Below, piece after piece: positions 35,901 through 48,232 of a DNA stretch of 64,000 nucleotides (position 1 is its first letter; every line of letters begins with the position of its first letter). A program made the translations under genes and the position numbers. Source of the DNA: Edolisoma coerulescens (Eukaryota; Chordata; Aves; Passeriformes; Campephagidae); assembly GCA_013397115.1 (NCBI GenBank), contig VWZW01002449.1, positions 1 to 64,000 on the forward strand. The letters run 5' to 3'. Below the pieces are notes generated by a model. The model saw nothing but the letters and a program-made list of their open reading frames with translations. It was not told the DNA's origin and ran no database searches.

Positions 35901-37063
35901 GAATCAGATGGAGAAATTAGGTGGATGTTTATAAACAGAGAAAATTGGTTCGAACATATAGTAGTGAGTCTTTCACAGTCATTCACATACTTAATGTTGG
36001 CTTTGTTCCTTCTGAGGTTTGAGAAAAATATATAAAACTCATTCTGTGCATTTTTAAACCCTAAGTTTTTGATATGATTTTCTTTTCCCCATAAGATTTT
36101 GTACACGTATTGTTGAAAAGAATCCATATAGACTTTTTAATCTTCCATATGTTTGGGGTTTTTTTATTCTCACCCAGACATAATTTTCTGCATTTTTTTG
36201 TAGTACTGCCTTTGGCCCTGATTTTCCTTTCACAGGAAACTTGTTTTCCTCTCACAGGTTAAATTATTTTTTCCTTAGGGCATTCAATTCTGGTTTACTG
36301 GCTTGGAGAGAAATCTGTGAACATTACAGAAGTATTTCATATGCAAGGAATTGTTTCCTTATGAACTGAAAAACTGAAAATTATGTGATTTTTACTTATT
36401 TATATACATCTAAAATTAGTTAATGTTTTGTGTAACTCTGTGGCCCTAACATTTTCTTAAAATGTGTGACATTATTCAGTATCACCTGCAGGTTTTTTCC
36501 TCCAGGAGTAGCATTTTCTCTCCAGAACAAATGGGAAAATTTTAAAGGCATATTCTCCAACATATCACAAATAACAGGAGCTAGTTTTAAGTATCAATCT
36601 TTTCCTTATATTAATTGTGTTTCCTAGTGCAAGTAATTTGAGAACATAAAGGCCAGTGGCACTCCTACTTTTAATTGTAAAATAATCCAGAATGTAAAAC
36701 AAAGGCAAAAGAAAGCTATTCTCTCTGGTCCACATTATCTCCACTTTTTTTGGTAACCAAAGAAGAAAAAAAGTGGGCATTGTATCATGCTGATCCATCC
36801 AGAAAAGATATTAATTTGGTTGTATAGCATCGTAACTTTCTTCAGTAGTATGTTTAGAATTTTGACTTGACTAAAATGACTGTGTAAAATGCTTAAAGCC
36901 GGCACCTTCCTAAGGCTGGGTCAGTAATTTCATGTAAAAATTGAAGTAATGTCACTTCAGTTAAATTTCGTTGCAGTCACACAATGCAATATTTTGCTGA
37001 GAAATAAATGAGTGTTTCTTTGTCAAGAACATTAGTCTCTCTGAAAATCATAGCAATTTGAAA

Positions 37064-37232
37064 AAATTGGAGAGGAAATAAATTAACAGTTATCTAATCC
37101 ACCAGTTCAGTGGATGCTTATTGTAATGTTTTTAGTCTTTTTTTCAATTTTGTTTTAAAAGCTCCATACAACATGTCTTCCACCATTTCCATGGGGAGGC
37201 CATTCAATTTAGAGAAGAAATAATGACAGCTC
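37064..37232 (-). mobile_element. Possible very old CR1/L3-type LINE fragment
   Basis: The plus strand shows the order TCTAATCCACCAG, a TGTTTTTAGTC block, AAAAGCTCCATACAAC, CTTCCACCATTTCC and GGGGAGGCCATTCAATTT. This is the layout of old CR1/L3-like elements in reverse complement (a ...CCACCACTTCC...GGGAGGCTATTCC... motif). Divergence is high. It could be chance, and a profile search would settle it. Confidence 0.4.
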
Positions 37233-38855
37233 TTAAGTGGGTTCCCCCCGCCCCCAGCCTTAATTTAGGCTCACTGAATGATCTGCTTCCTTTGGGCATA
37301 TTTGCTCAAGGTGACATTGGAGAACACTGGAAAGCACACAGCTTCAAAATATTCAGGCTAAAAATTCCACCCAAATCTACTGAAATTTAAAGCAGTTACT
37401 GCCCTGCATGGAGTTAGTCTTGGGTTGTGTATTTCAGAGTACAACATGCTTGTAAAGGATCCTGGCACTCACACATGTAGGACTTTCACCCTGTAAATTA
37501 ATAAAAATATAAAGAAAACCCAATTTTATTACCATCTTTAACAACTGTCACGGAAGATTAAGCTTGCAAACTGCAATAGCATGCACCCTGTGTTTTGCTG
37601 GTTTTGGATAATAGTATGTTAAACATACCATTTCATCCTCTTCTTTTGTATCTTTTAACTTGATTGTGCATAGTTTTTTCCCATTATTTTATTTCTAATG
37701 GCAGCTCAGAGTTGTTACTCTCTGACCTGTCCTGGTTGTCCTGCATTTCCCAGCCAGTCACATCTGCATGTAGAAATTCTGCCATCTCCATGAAAATGAC
37801 CCAAAAGATGTCTTAGGCTTTGTCTGTTCCACTACATCAGCAGCACCCAGGGAATGTTTTGGGGCCTGGTATTCAGTCACTCATAAGGCTAAATATACAA
37901 AGCAGTCCCTGAATACTTGTGAAGACCCTTCTCTTCTCTTTCAATACTCATCATCTGCTGCTAGAGATTTGACTTCTATTTCTATCAGTGCTGACAGCCT
38001 TTATTGCCTTCTTAAGGTGCACTATAAAAAATGCTTCTGTATGTTTCCTCAGGCAGCCGCTCACATTTGTGAATCTCACTATGAGCCTCAGCAAAGCCAC
38101 TTCTCTGTTGTCTTCTGAATTTCTTAAATTTCTCCTCTGCGACATAGCCAGAGGAATAAAATAAGACAATAAAACAAAGTAAGATAAAACAAATAGCAGG
38201 TGGACAGTTTTTATGTTGAGATCATTGCACATCATACTGGTCCCTGGTACATAATACTTCCTTTTCCTTCCCTTCTGAAAGCATCCATTTCATTTATTGT
38301 CTCTGCTCCCAGGGGTCATGGCCCTCCATCTCAGGTAAAGGCTTTGCCTTACTATAAATAATAAGCCAAGCTGATATGACCATGGATGACATGAGGGACT
38401 GTTACTGCACTCTTAAACAGAAAAGTTACCTTTATTTTATTTATTTATTCTGCTACAGGTACACAGAAGGACACAGGACAATGCAATATTTCTGAGATGG
38501 TCTTTGCACATCCATATCTTGGCTGCTCAGTCATCTGAGGAATTAGGAATTAAATGTATATTTACATATACATGGGACTTTCACTGATAACAAAATACAT
38601 GACAGGTGCCTAAAGATTGAAAAATATAAGATTCAAAGAGGTTTTATTTTCATTAGAGAGCATTACATTTCAAGAACTCTATTTAAAATACTTGTTTGTT
38701 ATATCATAGGAATTATCAAGTTTCAACATTTTTGGAATGCCAAACCATCTTAATTTGGCATTATTAAAATGGAAAGAAACCTTGCTTGTCGATTATAAAT
38801 GAGTGAAAGATAATTTTAATGAAAAAGAAACGTACACAAAAGAAAAAAATGCTTG

Positions 38856-38921
38856 AAAATATTTAATTTAATAATTAAATTAATTTTAATCATTAATTAA
38901 TTAATTAATTAAATTAATGTT
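38856..38921. repeat. (TTAA/ATTA)n low-complexity, self-complementary tract
   Basis: About 65 bp made almost only of TTAAT/ATTAA units. As a near-palindrome it can form a cruciform or hairpin. Confidence 0.85.
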
Positions 38922-40368
38922 TCTTTTCAAAATATTGATCTTTTGCTAATAAGAAATATCCAAGATAGGGAGTTTCTTATCTAAATCACGTGGAAAGGAA
39001 AAGTAAGGAAAAAAAACTCTAAAGGAACCTAATACTAATTTTATCAAGAATAGCCTTGTAGCACTTTATCAAATTATTGAATGTTTCCTTCTATTTATAT
39101 ATTTATTTGTATCAGACAGGGATTTAATATTTTATTGCTATTATTATACATTGTCATGTAGCTGTGTGTGGTTCAGTTACTAAAAATATATAGGGAAGAC
39201 CCTGTAGGATCAAATGGGCAACAGCAGATGACACAGAAATCTGCAAATTTACTGTAATTCTTGAGAAATAAATGTATAGAAAGAATGTAAATTAGCTCCC
39301 ATTAACTAATCACCAGACAGGGATTTGCATAAATGAGCAAAAAAAATTATATGGTAGTCCTAAGTCTCCATGCTTTATCTGTGTTCTGTGATTGGCTGAG
39401 ACAAATCAATTTCAGTAGAATAATTAAAACCTACATGGCCTAAAGGGAACATTCAGACATTTAAGAAGATAGTAAATGTTCCTTATCATAATAAGTCAGA
39501 AAAATACATTCAATTAGTATATTAAAATATTATTCATTGCCACAATATATTTTAATCATTTGAACAGGTGAAATGTGCTTCAATCACATTTCAGTATTTT
39601 ACCCAGATCTGGCTGTTTACAAAGTAATAAATTCTCAGTAAAGCAAGAATAGAAAATAAAGCCTCTGGAGTATTTTGGAAGGCAACTTCTGTTCTTCCCT
39701 TTTTCCCCTCCTTTTTTTCTGGGCAAGGGTACCCAGAACACCTGCCTGCTAATTCATCATTCTAGGAAAGAGGACACCAGTGGAGAAGCTATTTCATCAA
39801 ACATGTGGCTGTCAGCTATCGTGTGGTTTGTAGTTGCATTACAGGTGTGCAACGTGATTGTGCCCTGCCTAGACTGATCAAAGACCATGAGGAGAATTGC
39901 CAGTTTTCTAGCTTTTTTTATTCTGTGCCTCTACCCTGCCGTATAATTTATAAATATATACAATGTAAATATTGAGGTCTTTTATAAATAGGATCATCCT
40001 GTATGTATCACTATACAACACAAAAGACTTGGAAGTAACAAATGAAACTAAAAACTTTAAACAAGAATTTGACCTGCTCTTGAACTTAAACTTTTATTAC
40101 ATGGAAAATGTATTCCAAATCTGTGTATCGTTCATGGCTGTTTTCTTTTTTAAAATAAACATTTCTCCATACTCTGAAAGTCTATGCACAATGTCATATG
40201 TGCATAGAGAATTGTAATCAGGAATGTATTTATGCTAATTTAAAATTGCCATTTTCAGCTAAATAGAAATCAATCTGTACTAGTGTTGCTGTTGTGTGTG
40301 TCTGTCATATCATCCAGTGTCAGATCAATTTGTGTTAAAGGCTAGAAATGACCATGAGTTTGTGATTT

Positions 40369-40380
40369 ATGCATATGCAG
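40369..40380. promoter_or_regulatory. MORE-like POU dimer site
   Basis: ATGCATATGCAG matches 11 of 12 positions of the palindromic POU dimer element ATGCATATGCAT. Binding not shown. Confidence 0.25.
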
Positions 40381-40465
40381 TATAAATGTAGGTAATTTCT
40401 ACTTCAAACCAAGATCGATGGTTTTGCTCAAAAAAGTAAAAATATATGAAATATAACTGCTCTAG

Positions 40466-40558
40466 TGAAAGGTGTCCCTGTTCATGGCTTGGGGGTTGGA
40501 ACTAGAAGATCTTTAAGGTCCTTTTGAACCCAGGTGGTTCTAGGATTTAATGATTTAA
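40466..40558 (+). mobile_element. Short CR1 LINE 3' end
   Basis: AAAGGTGTCCCTGTTCATGG, then GGGGGTTGGAACTAGAAGAT, CTTTAAGGTCC, TTTTGAACCCAGGTGG and a degraded TTCTAGGATTTAATGATTTA. These are the last ~90 bp of a plus-strand CR1 with the usual 8-bp-type terminal repeat decayed. Confidence 0.9.
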
Positions 40559-41134
40559 GAAAATGATATAAATTATAAGTAGCCTTGTAAGATTTTCCCT
40601 GTTTGAAGAAGGCATTTTTTTCTAATAGAAGCTGATTATAGTGTAGGTTTCCAGATTTCTTTTTGAAGTCCTCACCTTGTTTCAGAGATGTAAGAGCTCT
40701 AAGTTTGTTGGTAAGGATATATAAGGAAGAATAATTTTGAATACAGGAGTCAAATTTTGTACTGATGGGAATGACTGCAGTACCACGGATTTTGATGAAG
40801 CTGAAAACACAAACACCATCTGGGAATTCATCTCAGATATTTAATGACATTCTTGTTTAAAAGTCATTTAAAAACCTTAATGTATGAACTGCAAAAGAAA
40901 TATTAACATTTTTCAATAGCAAAAATATACTATTAAAATTGTTCTAAGACTGTAGTGCATTGACCTTGGCTGGCTGTCAGGTGCTCACCCAGCTGCTCTC
41001 TCATTCCACCTCCACAATAGGATATGAGGGAAAAATAAGATCAAAAAGTTCATGGGCTGAGATAAAGATAGGGAAATTCCATGCCAATTACTGTCAAGGG
41101 CAAAACAGACTGAACTTGAAGAAGATTAATTTAA

Positions 41135-41140
41135 TTTATT
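41135..41140 (-). terminator. LTR polyadenylation signal AATAAA
   Basis: Complement of TTTATT, about 690 bp downstream of the TATA-like block in LTR orientation and about 175 bp before the LTR end. Confidence 0.45.
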
Positions 41141-41821
41141 GCAAATTAAAGCTAGAGTGAGACAGTGAGAAACAGAGACAAACCCCCACATCCTGCTTCA
41201 TACCAGGCTCAACTTTACCCATTCATTCACAACGGCTTTACCTTCTTCCCTCATCCAAGCAGAGCAGTTTTTGGGAGAATGAGGGCTGTGGTCAGTCCAC
41301 AGCAGTTCCTCCTTCCTTCTCATGCTTTTTTTTTCCCTGCTCCAGTGTGAGTCCATCCAGGCTGCAGTCCTGCACAAACTGCTCCAGCATAGCTCCTCTC
41401 CACCAAGTACGTGCCTTCACAAACAGACTGCCCCAGTGTGAGTCCCCCACAGGACACAGGTCCCATCAGAAAACCTTCTCCTCTGCGAGCTCTTCTCTTA
41501 TGTGATCACATCTCCTGCCAGGAGCCTGCTCCTGAGTGAGCTCTGCATGGGCTGCATCTTCTATAAGGGGACATTCATTTGCTGTGTTGTGGGTTCTTCC
41601 ATGAGCTGCAGTGGGATATCTGTTCCAGTGTGGTCCTCCATGGGCTGCAGGGGGACAACCTGTGCCACTGTAGTGTTCTCCATGGGCTGCTGGAGAATCT
41701 CTGCTCTGGCGCTTGGAGCACCACCACCCCTTCCTTCTCCACTGGCCTTGGTGTCTGCATGGCTGTTTGCCTCACACTTATTCATGCAACTCGCAGTTGA
41801 TGTGCAATGTTTTTACCCTTT

Positions 41822-41830
41822 CTTAAATAT
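41822..41830 (-). promoter_or_regulatory. TATA-like box of the long LTR
   Basis: The minus strand reads ATATTTAAG. The equivalent position in the copy at 1-295 is 108-115. Confidence 0.45.
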
Positions 41831-42003
41831 GTTTTCGCAGAGGCATCACCATGTGAACTGAGGGGCTACACCGAGCCCTGTGGTGAATGTATTGGAGCTG
41901 ACTGGAACTGGCTGGATTGGACATGGAGCAGCCCCTGGTCTGTTCTCACAGAGGCAGCCCTGCTGCCCCACTGAACTGCCAACACTTGGACATGTGCAAC
42001 CTG

Positions 42004-44150
42004 TAAAAAAGGCTTCTGCTTTTCCTGCAGTATCTACTGTAAAAAAAAAAACAAAAAACAACACACAAAACAAAAAACCAAAAACAACAAAAAACCGCCT
42101 GAGTAATTAAATTCAGCTATAATTATTTTCCTGAAGTTGAAAATGTGAGTGATGCACATTTGCAACTCAATGGGCTTTGAGTTGTCTGCCCTTTTTGCTG
42201 GTGCAGGCTTCATAACGCAGGGAGATGGTCTCCACAAAGCCTTTTGAATTTTGCTTTACCTAATAAAGCAGAGCCTTTCTATAATTCTCTGAAATATAGT
42301 TAAGCTGGTAAACACATCTCTCATTTACAGTAATTCTACTAGAAAGATGGATCAGAAAAAAATCTGTAGGAGGAAGCAACAGATATTAAGGAGGACAACC
42401 TGATTTCATAGAGAAGGTGAGAAGCTGTTTTACTGAAATGTGATGTTCTCAAAAGTATGCCCTTTGCAACTTGTTTCCAAAAAGTAGTATGTAGCAGGTA
42501 CTTTGCATGGAGGTGTGATGACTGATGAGCTTTACGTATTGCTTGAAATTAAACTTTTTGCCTTTATGCATCAAATTTAGGAGACTGACTTCCTCTTAAT
42601 AATCAGAAACTGAATGTGTTGCAGTTTAAAAATTAAAACTTAAAATCCTTTTGATTGATGTTGCTTTTAATTTAGTTAGAGCCATAAATCATCCTATGAC
42701 TTTCTGTGAAGGATGTTGTATAAATGTTTTGTATTCATGACTGGGTCACAAAGTGACCCCCTGTCTTGGTCTTTTGGCTGCCCTTTATTTCCCTCATGAA
42801 ACATGATGTAATGAAATTGGTCTTAGAGTAGATGTGCAGTGAATACAGATGGCTGATGACTAATTGTCAACTTATTACAGTAAGCACAATATCCAGCATT
42901 ATTCTTGACGTTCAGACACTGCTGTGTTGCTGTAGAGGAAATGGTACCAATAATTGGGCCCATGGTTACAATACCATGCAATTTGAATTTAAGTAACTAA
43001 ATCCTTTGAGTGGGGAAAATATGTGTGAAGATTGACCTGCAAAGGTGTACTCCTTCTTCACAATGAAGATTCATGCAAATCCAAGTCTTGGGACAGCCAC
43101 ATTTTTCTTTGGAAAATAAAAAACTGTAATAGAACTGACAGGAAAGAAAACAGCAAAGGTAAATTCCAGTTCATCAGTATCAAACACTTCTTAATAGTGT
43201 CAAGAACTTTCTTGATAATCATAAATGTTCCATGGTCAACTTTTTCAGTCAAGTTTTAGTTTAAAGCATAGCAAAAATAAATATTGAGTAGCATTAGTCA
43301 ACCCCCCCCTCCAACCCCACACGACACACATTTCTCTTATTGCAGTTCTATTTTCACTTCCATTCTATGGTGGTGCTTTCATCTGTCCATGAGTCAAAAC
43401 TTAAAACTGTGCTAACCTGAATAGCTTTTCAACAATGTGGTTAAGGGTTCGTAAGGAACTATTTTTTGAAACTATTAGTCTTTTCTGGTTTTTAATCTCA
43501 GACGCAGTTAATGTTAGGCTGAAACTGTATCTTTGTCTTTAGTCAGAAATGTAAGGGTAACCACATTAGACGTGATAACTAGCACATCTACTCTGGTCTC
43601 CTCTCAGATAACAATAAAGAGAAAAAAAATAAAGTACAAAAAAAAAAAATAATCCAATTTTATGAGCAATCACAAATGACCTGACCTAATAGTGTAAGAA
43701 ATTCTTCTTACTGTCAGGAAATTTAGACTGTAATGTGCCTTAAAGGATAGGAAACACTCTCTAATCATATATATATATAAAACCCTTTGCAATACAAAAT
43801 GAATGGCCATATTATATTTGTAAACATTTTTTTATCCTGTTTTTTAATAAAGCACTTGCTGCATATTATTCCTATACAATAAGTTGAATGGAGTAATGAA
43901 AATTTAATTCATTAATACAAAATAAAGATGAATTAAAGAAGTCATCTGAGAAGTATTTTGTCATCTTTTCATGGATGTAGAGGATTACTTTCTTTCTTAT
44001 TCATTGCTTTTTTTTCCAAATTCCAGGATCTCACATTGGGTTCTTGTCGTGTAAGGGTCAGTGAAATAGAAAGACAGTCAGATTACATCTTGCCTCTACC
44101 TCTATAAACAGGGAAATATGAAAAGATAAAAGGGAAAAAAAAAAAAATCA
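42004..44150. other. Unique DNA with A/C-rich and AT repeats, no gene found
   Basis: Starts with an A/C-rich tract (42041-42097). Also has a C-rich patch near 43305, A-runs near 43622 and 44138, and a short AT run at 43770. Short overlapping frames at 43032-43259 (both strands) have no recognisable product. Confidence 0.55.
42041..42097. repeat. A/C-rich low-complexity tract
   Basis: Runs of A broken by single or paired Cs (AAAAACAAC-type), directly beside the LTR's outer edge. It could be an expanded A-rich target. Confidence 0.85.
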
Positions 44151-44342
44151 CCCTGAGGGTGGTCGAACACAAGGACACGTTGCTCACTAAGGTTGTGGAT
44201 TCTGTCTTTGAAGATACTCACAGCTTGACTGAACAAGGCCCTGAGCAACCTGACCTAACTGGACCTGCTTCGAGCAGGATGTTGGACTAGCTGATTTCCA
44301 GAGGTGCCCTCCTGCCTAAATTATTGTATGAATCAGTGATTT
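44151..44342 (+). mobile_element. CR1 LINE 3' end
   Basis: CCCTGAGGGTGGTCGAACAC, then ACGTTGCTCACTAAGGTTG, GACTGAACAAGGCCCTGAG, GAGCAGGATGTTGGACTAG, TGATTTCCAGAGGTGCCCTC and a decayed tail at ATGAATCAGTGATTT. It is the last ~190 bp of a plus-strand CR1. Confidence 0.94.
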
Positions 44343-46139
44343 CATACCTGGCGTCATGGCTCCATCCCTATTCCACATGAAAGCATGCAGAGGTCTTCTG
44401 TATATTATTTATCAGAAGTTGCAGGTTGTATTTCTCAGTTCTACTTGCTATTTCATCCATACAAAAGAACATATTAGATAAAATTTTGAACTATATCAAT
44501 TTCTATATTTGAAAGGTTTTTGTTTACTAAATAAGTATTAATGCCTAAACTAGGCAGATACATTTGAAGTCCTTGCCAAAAAGAGAGAAAATACTGAGTA
44601 TCATATTGCAAATCTTTTCCTGAGTAACCAAAGATTAGGAACAGAATACATCCAGATTACTGGAGAAATAAGTGACAGAAATGTATATTTTAAGCAAATT
44701 ATTTGCTGGGGGGGTTTTTTTCCACTTTAGTATTCCCTTGCCATGCTCCCTTATTTCACTCCCTTACTATGCCTTCCAGATAATTTTGGGTCCAAAACTG
44801 GTGGAAATCTATGTCTCTTTCAGGAAAACAATACTAATGTCATTGCCATTCTGTTCCCTAATATTATTATAAAAATATGATATAACAAGAGTAGTTAGGA
44901 ATGTTCAGCATCTTTTGAAATAGGGTCATATTTACTCAAGAGCCAATGTCAGATGGATCTTAGTCTTTTCCAAAGTGCATCTTTTCATATTTTTTAAAAT
45001 ACAAAGTAACCCTGACTGAGAAATACCTGAGGAATACCTCCCATCAACTCCTCTTTTCAATTCTTTAAAGCAAAAAAAAAAAAAAAAAAANTCTTCACAT
45101 CTTAATGATGATACCCACATTTTACATTTTATTAGGTAAGGTTGCCATATTAAGGCAGCTAATTTGTTTTTACATCTTCTAAAATTAACTGTCATTGTAC
45201 TTGTTCTTTTCTTCATGTTAACCTCATCATTATGTCTAATCTTCTGTATATTTATTCTGAGTCAACATTCTTCGCTCTTTGAGTCTCTGTACTCTCATCA
45301 TTGTTTTAATACTTTTTTAGAAATTAAAGGGAAGAAGTGACAAAAGTATCTACAAAGCTTAAATGAATAAGACATTCTATTTAGCTTGATAATCCTTCCC
45401 GGTTCTCCTAGCCCTCCCTTTTAGATTTTTCTTTTTTCTCTAACTGTAATAAATAGGATGGGGGTTGGCTATGTTTTAGAATATGTATACAATGCTTTCT
45501 GTGAACCTTGTGATTGTTTCAAGATTCTCCTTTCAGCTACTCTGAAAAAGCTCCTATTTAAAAAGGTTCTGATCACTGGAAAGATATCACCAGTACTTAC
45601 CTTTCAGACTAAAATAAACTTTTAAATATATCCATTGCATCTCCTGAAGTATTCTGTGCAGAGTTTCCAGGACTGTTTTCTACTTCCACTACACTGAGGA
45701 TTTTTTTACACTCCATAAAAGATATACTTGCAGCTGTCCTCTTCAGGACCTGACTTACCATCTCCAGATGACCCGTGACTGATAAATTACTTATGAATCC
45801 TGCTAGCTGTCATGACTTGTTAGTGTCCAAAGGCCCTTTTAGTCTCTTACCAAACACTTCCATGGAGACCTTGTTGCAGAACACTAAAAATAAGCTATCG
45901 AAAGTGCAGCTTTTGAGTTCCTTGGCATTTCATTTCTTAATTAAAAACAATGCCTTTGAATTTCTGTAACACCCACATGTTCACATGCTGGATATGTTAC
46001 AGTCTTGCTTTAGAGTGCCTTGAACAATGGATGGGAGAAAACAAGCTTTTTAGGAATTTCCTAAATTTAGCTGGGGTCTTAAAAGTCTATAGGAGGTGTG
46101 AGGCAAGATCCACAGAAAAGGGTAGGGACAGTAAAGCAG
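44343..46139. other. AT-rich unique DNA, no gene found
   Basis: Contains the A-run with an N at 45072-45091. The minus-strand 94-codon frame at 44932-45216 crosses that A-run and the N and is not supported. Confidence 0.55.
45072..45091. repeat. Run of 19 As ending in an undetermined base
   Basis: A19 followed by N at 45091. As with the N at 12904, the unresolved base sits at a homopolymer. Confidence 0.95.
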
Positions 46140-46199
46140 AGTATAGATAAGTATACTCCACTGAGTGATGTGGGTTTCTCAAGGGCCCTGCTTCATCCC
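46140..46199 (+). repeat. Copy 1 of an unassigned ~60-bp dispersed repeat
   Basis: Aligned without gaps to 47524-47583, 50 of 60 positions agree. The best block is GTGGGTTTCTCAAGGG followed by a shared CTGCTTCATCCC. Homology stops abruptly at both edges. I do not recognise the family. Confidence 0.75.
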
Positions 46200-47523
46200 T
46201 GCTTGCTTTCGCAAATGGCTGATTGTTTGCGTCCTTAGCCTTTAATATTTCAGTGTCTCACAAATGGACACAAATGGACACTCCAGCTGGACACAGCAAG
46301 ACAGGAGGCTGCACCTACATTTCCTATGTTCGGGCAGTGCATTGTAGACCTCCTCTAAGATCTCAGAGACATCCACACAGGACTGGCCAATAGGATACTG
46401 GATTTACAAGAAATTCATGCTGTTTTGGAGCCATAATGAGACGACAGGCTGAAATACTGTAAGGTATTTAGCATGATTCTACTATCTTGTATTTAAACCA
46501 ACACTAGCAGTTTCTTCTTTAAGCAATATTAATATAAAATCGGTGAAGTTCAGATAGGTTTAGAGAGGTTTCATCAGAAGATGTATACAACCTATTAATT
46601 TCTTAATAAAATTATTGTTTTTACATGTCAAATGCTATGACACTTTCTGAGACGTCTTCACAACAACTGAAGAACAACAACATAGGCCAGCTCCTGATGG
46701 AAGGAAGCAGTTTGGATCACCCTCCTCTAATCTGACAATTCTTGACAATATCCACTAGAAAGCCTCATAAAGGCCAAATACTCTTCTATCCTGAAAAGCA
46801 CTGGTGAGCAGGTAGGTCTGTTGAAGGTTCCCTAGCCCAAGGATAAAGACTAGAATGTGCAGGTGGGAGCAACCTTATTATAAAGATTTGAGTGCATTTA
46901 TGAGAACTTCACGGCTTGTCTTTGAAAAGTATAATCAGTCATAATGGAAAATTTAATCTGGGGGATTGGGTAGTAGTCTAGAAAATTCCTTGAAAGAAAC
47001 ACAGTCTGCTGAAGAATCTCTGTGCTGCCCCCAGCAACTACACTCCAAAAAGCTGCTGCGGTCTTCTTGAGATGATAACTCTGATAAACTTACCCTTTGC
47101 TTGAACTTCGGTGTGAAAATGCTACAGAAAGAAAAAGAAATCAGAATTTTACATTTTGCTGGGGTACCAAGGAAAAGAAAAATTAGAGCAGCTCAAATTT
47201 TATCAACACTTTTAACAATTTTTGTTACATTCTTATTTACTGACAAGATATTATATGCAGAAGTAGCTATATCTTAGCCAAAGGTCTTTGTAACCTCCAT
47301 GTTAACTTAGAAGCAGTGCTGAGAGTTTATCCCTCAGTATCAATCCCATTTAAGCTAGACAAAATATCTGGAAAACATCATTAAGGGCAATACTTGAACG
47401 TATTCATTTTTTAAAACCATTTACAGTCAGATAAATACTATGAAAGGACTGAACTCAGGCAGGTTCAAGATGCACAGGCAGTGAAATATTCAGCTTTGGA
47501 TATTCTTAAGGCAGGAGATTCTA
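46200..47523. other. Spacer between two copies of the 60-bp repeat, no gene found
   Basis: Begins with a less AT-rich part (to about 46440) holding a 10-bp tandem duplication ACAAATGGAC (46260-46279), then ordinary AT-rich DNA. It could be an inserted or degraded element bounded by the 60-bp copies; no coding sequence or LTR signals are visible. Confidence 0.45.
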
Positions 47524-47583
47524 AGTATAGAAACCTATATTCTGCTAAGTGCTGTGGGTTTCTCAAGGGTACTGCTTCATCCC
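47524..47583 (+). repeat. Copy 2 of the unassigned ~60-bp dispersed repeat
   Basis: Same orientation as copy 1, 1384 bp away. Differences are mostly in the left half. Confidence 0.75.
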
Positions 47584-48232
47584 ATATGAACTTTTAATAG
47601 TATTTCCAGTATTAAGAAAGTTACCAAAGCAAATATGGGAACTGAAATCTTCCTAGCTGTGATGCTTGTGAACTTCTTCCTATCACTGTTAAAAATGTAC
47701 TGAAGTTATGAAAATAGACTCTTTTCAAGAGGTCAAAATTTTTAATCAAGAATACTTATGCTTACGTCATTTTTCATCACTAAGGTCTAAATCTGTTTTA
47801 ATTATATATGCTCAATCACACCGACGCTGGTCTTCATTAACAAATGAAATACTTTTTTTTTTGTATTTATCTTCATTAAAAATAAACACAGGTTCAAAAT
47901 AATTTTTTTAAAAATCACGTTTAGGAGGTTTATCCAGGAAGATTAAATTACTTAAAACTGAGACAATGATAATGAGTAGTAATTACAAAATCACTGAACT
48001 ACCTGAAATGTTACCATGGCTTCATCTGTATGGTGTTATTGCTCAAGCATTATATTATTAGCATGTCAAAATAAACCAATGTTCCTTAATCCTATTTCCC
48101 CCAAAAATGCAAAAACAAAACTTCCCAACATTTCTCTTGAGCAATTGTTGTTACTATATGTTACTTAATAATGTCACTTGAAATTTGATGAAAAACTCAT
48201 GTCACAAAAAAATAAACACATTCCCTTTAACT
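47584..48232. other. AT-rich unique DNA, no gene found
   Basis: Nothing recognisable; a T-run lies near 47852. Confidence 0.55.

Larger units (their letters stand above)
30864..37063. other. AT-rich unique DNA, no gene found
   Basis: Holds a possible hairpin at 31321-31393, a (GGCAA)n repeat at 32884, and a less AT-rich patch at 33.9-34.1 kb. The 112-codon frame at 32311-32649 includes a poly-Asn/Lys-like low-complexity stretch from A/C-rich DNA and is not supported. Confidence 0.55.
37233..40465. other. AT-rich unique DNA with AT-rich simple repeats, no gene found
   Basis: Contains a TTTA repeat (38432-38450), a long AATT-type repeat (38856-38921), an octamer site (39323-39330) and a MORE-like POU site (40369-40380). 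No supported coding sequence. Confidence 0.55.
40961..42003 (-). mobile_element. Long degraded LTR of the same family as 1-295
   Basis: The plus strand starts TGACCTTGGCTGGCTGTCAG (3' end of the minus-strand LTR) and runs about 1 kb to a degraded AACCTGTA end. A minus-strand TATA-like box is the complement of CTTAAATAT (41822-41830). A minus-strand AATAAA is the complement of TTTATT (41135-41140). Between them are repeated GGGCTGCAG/CCAGTGTG-type blocks (41340-41720), typical of this avian family. Overlapping open frames on both strands at 41502-41861 and 41561-41800 are by-products; similar spurious frames are common in avian gene predictions. Target duplications could not be resolved, so the right end is approximate. 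Confidence 0.75.

Noticed and set aside
35941..35970. GGTTCGAAC resembling a tRNA T-loop / B box
   Set aside because: No matching A box, acceptor stem or anticodon arm around it.
41502..41861. 119-codon plus-strand frame and overlapping minus-strand frames
   Set aside because: Fully inside the long LTR. Open on both strands because the LTR is GC-rich and stop-poor.
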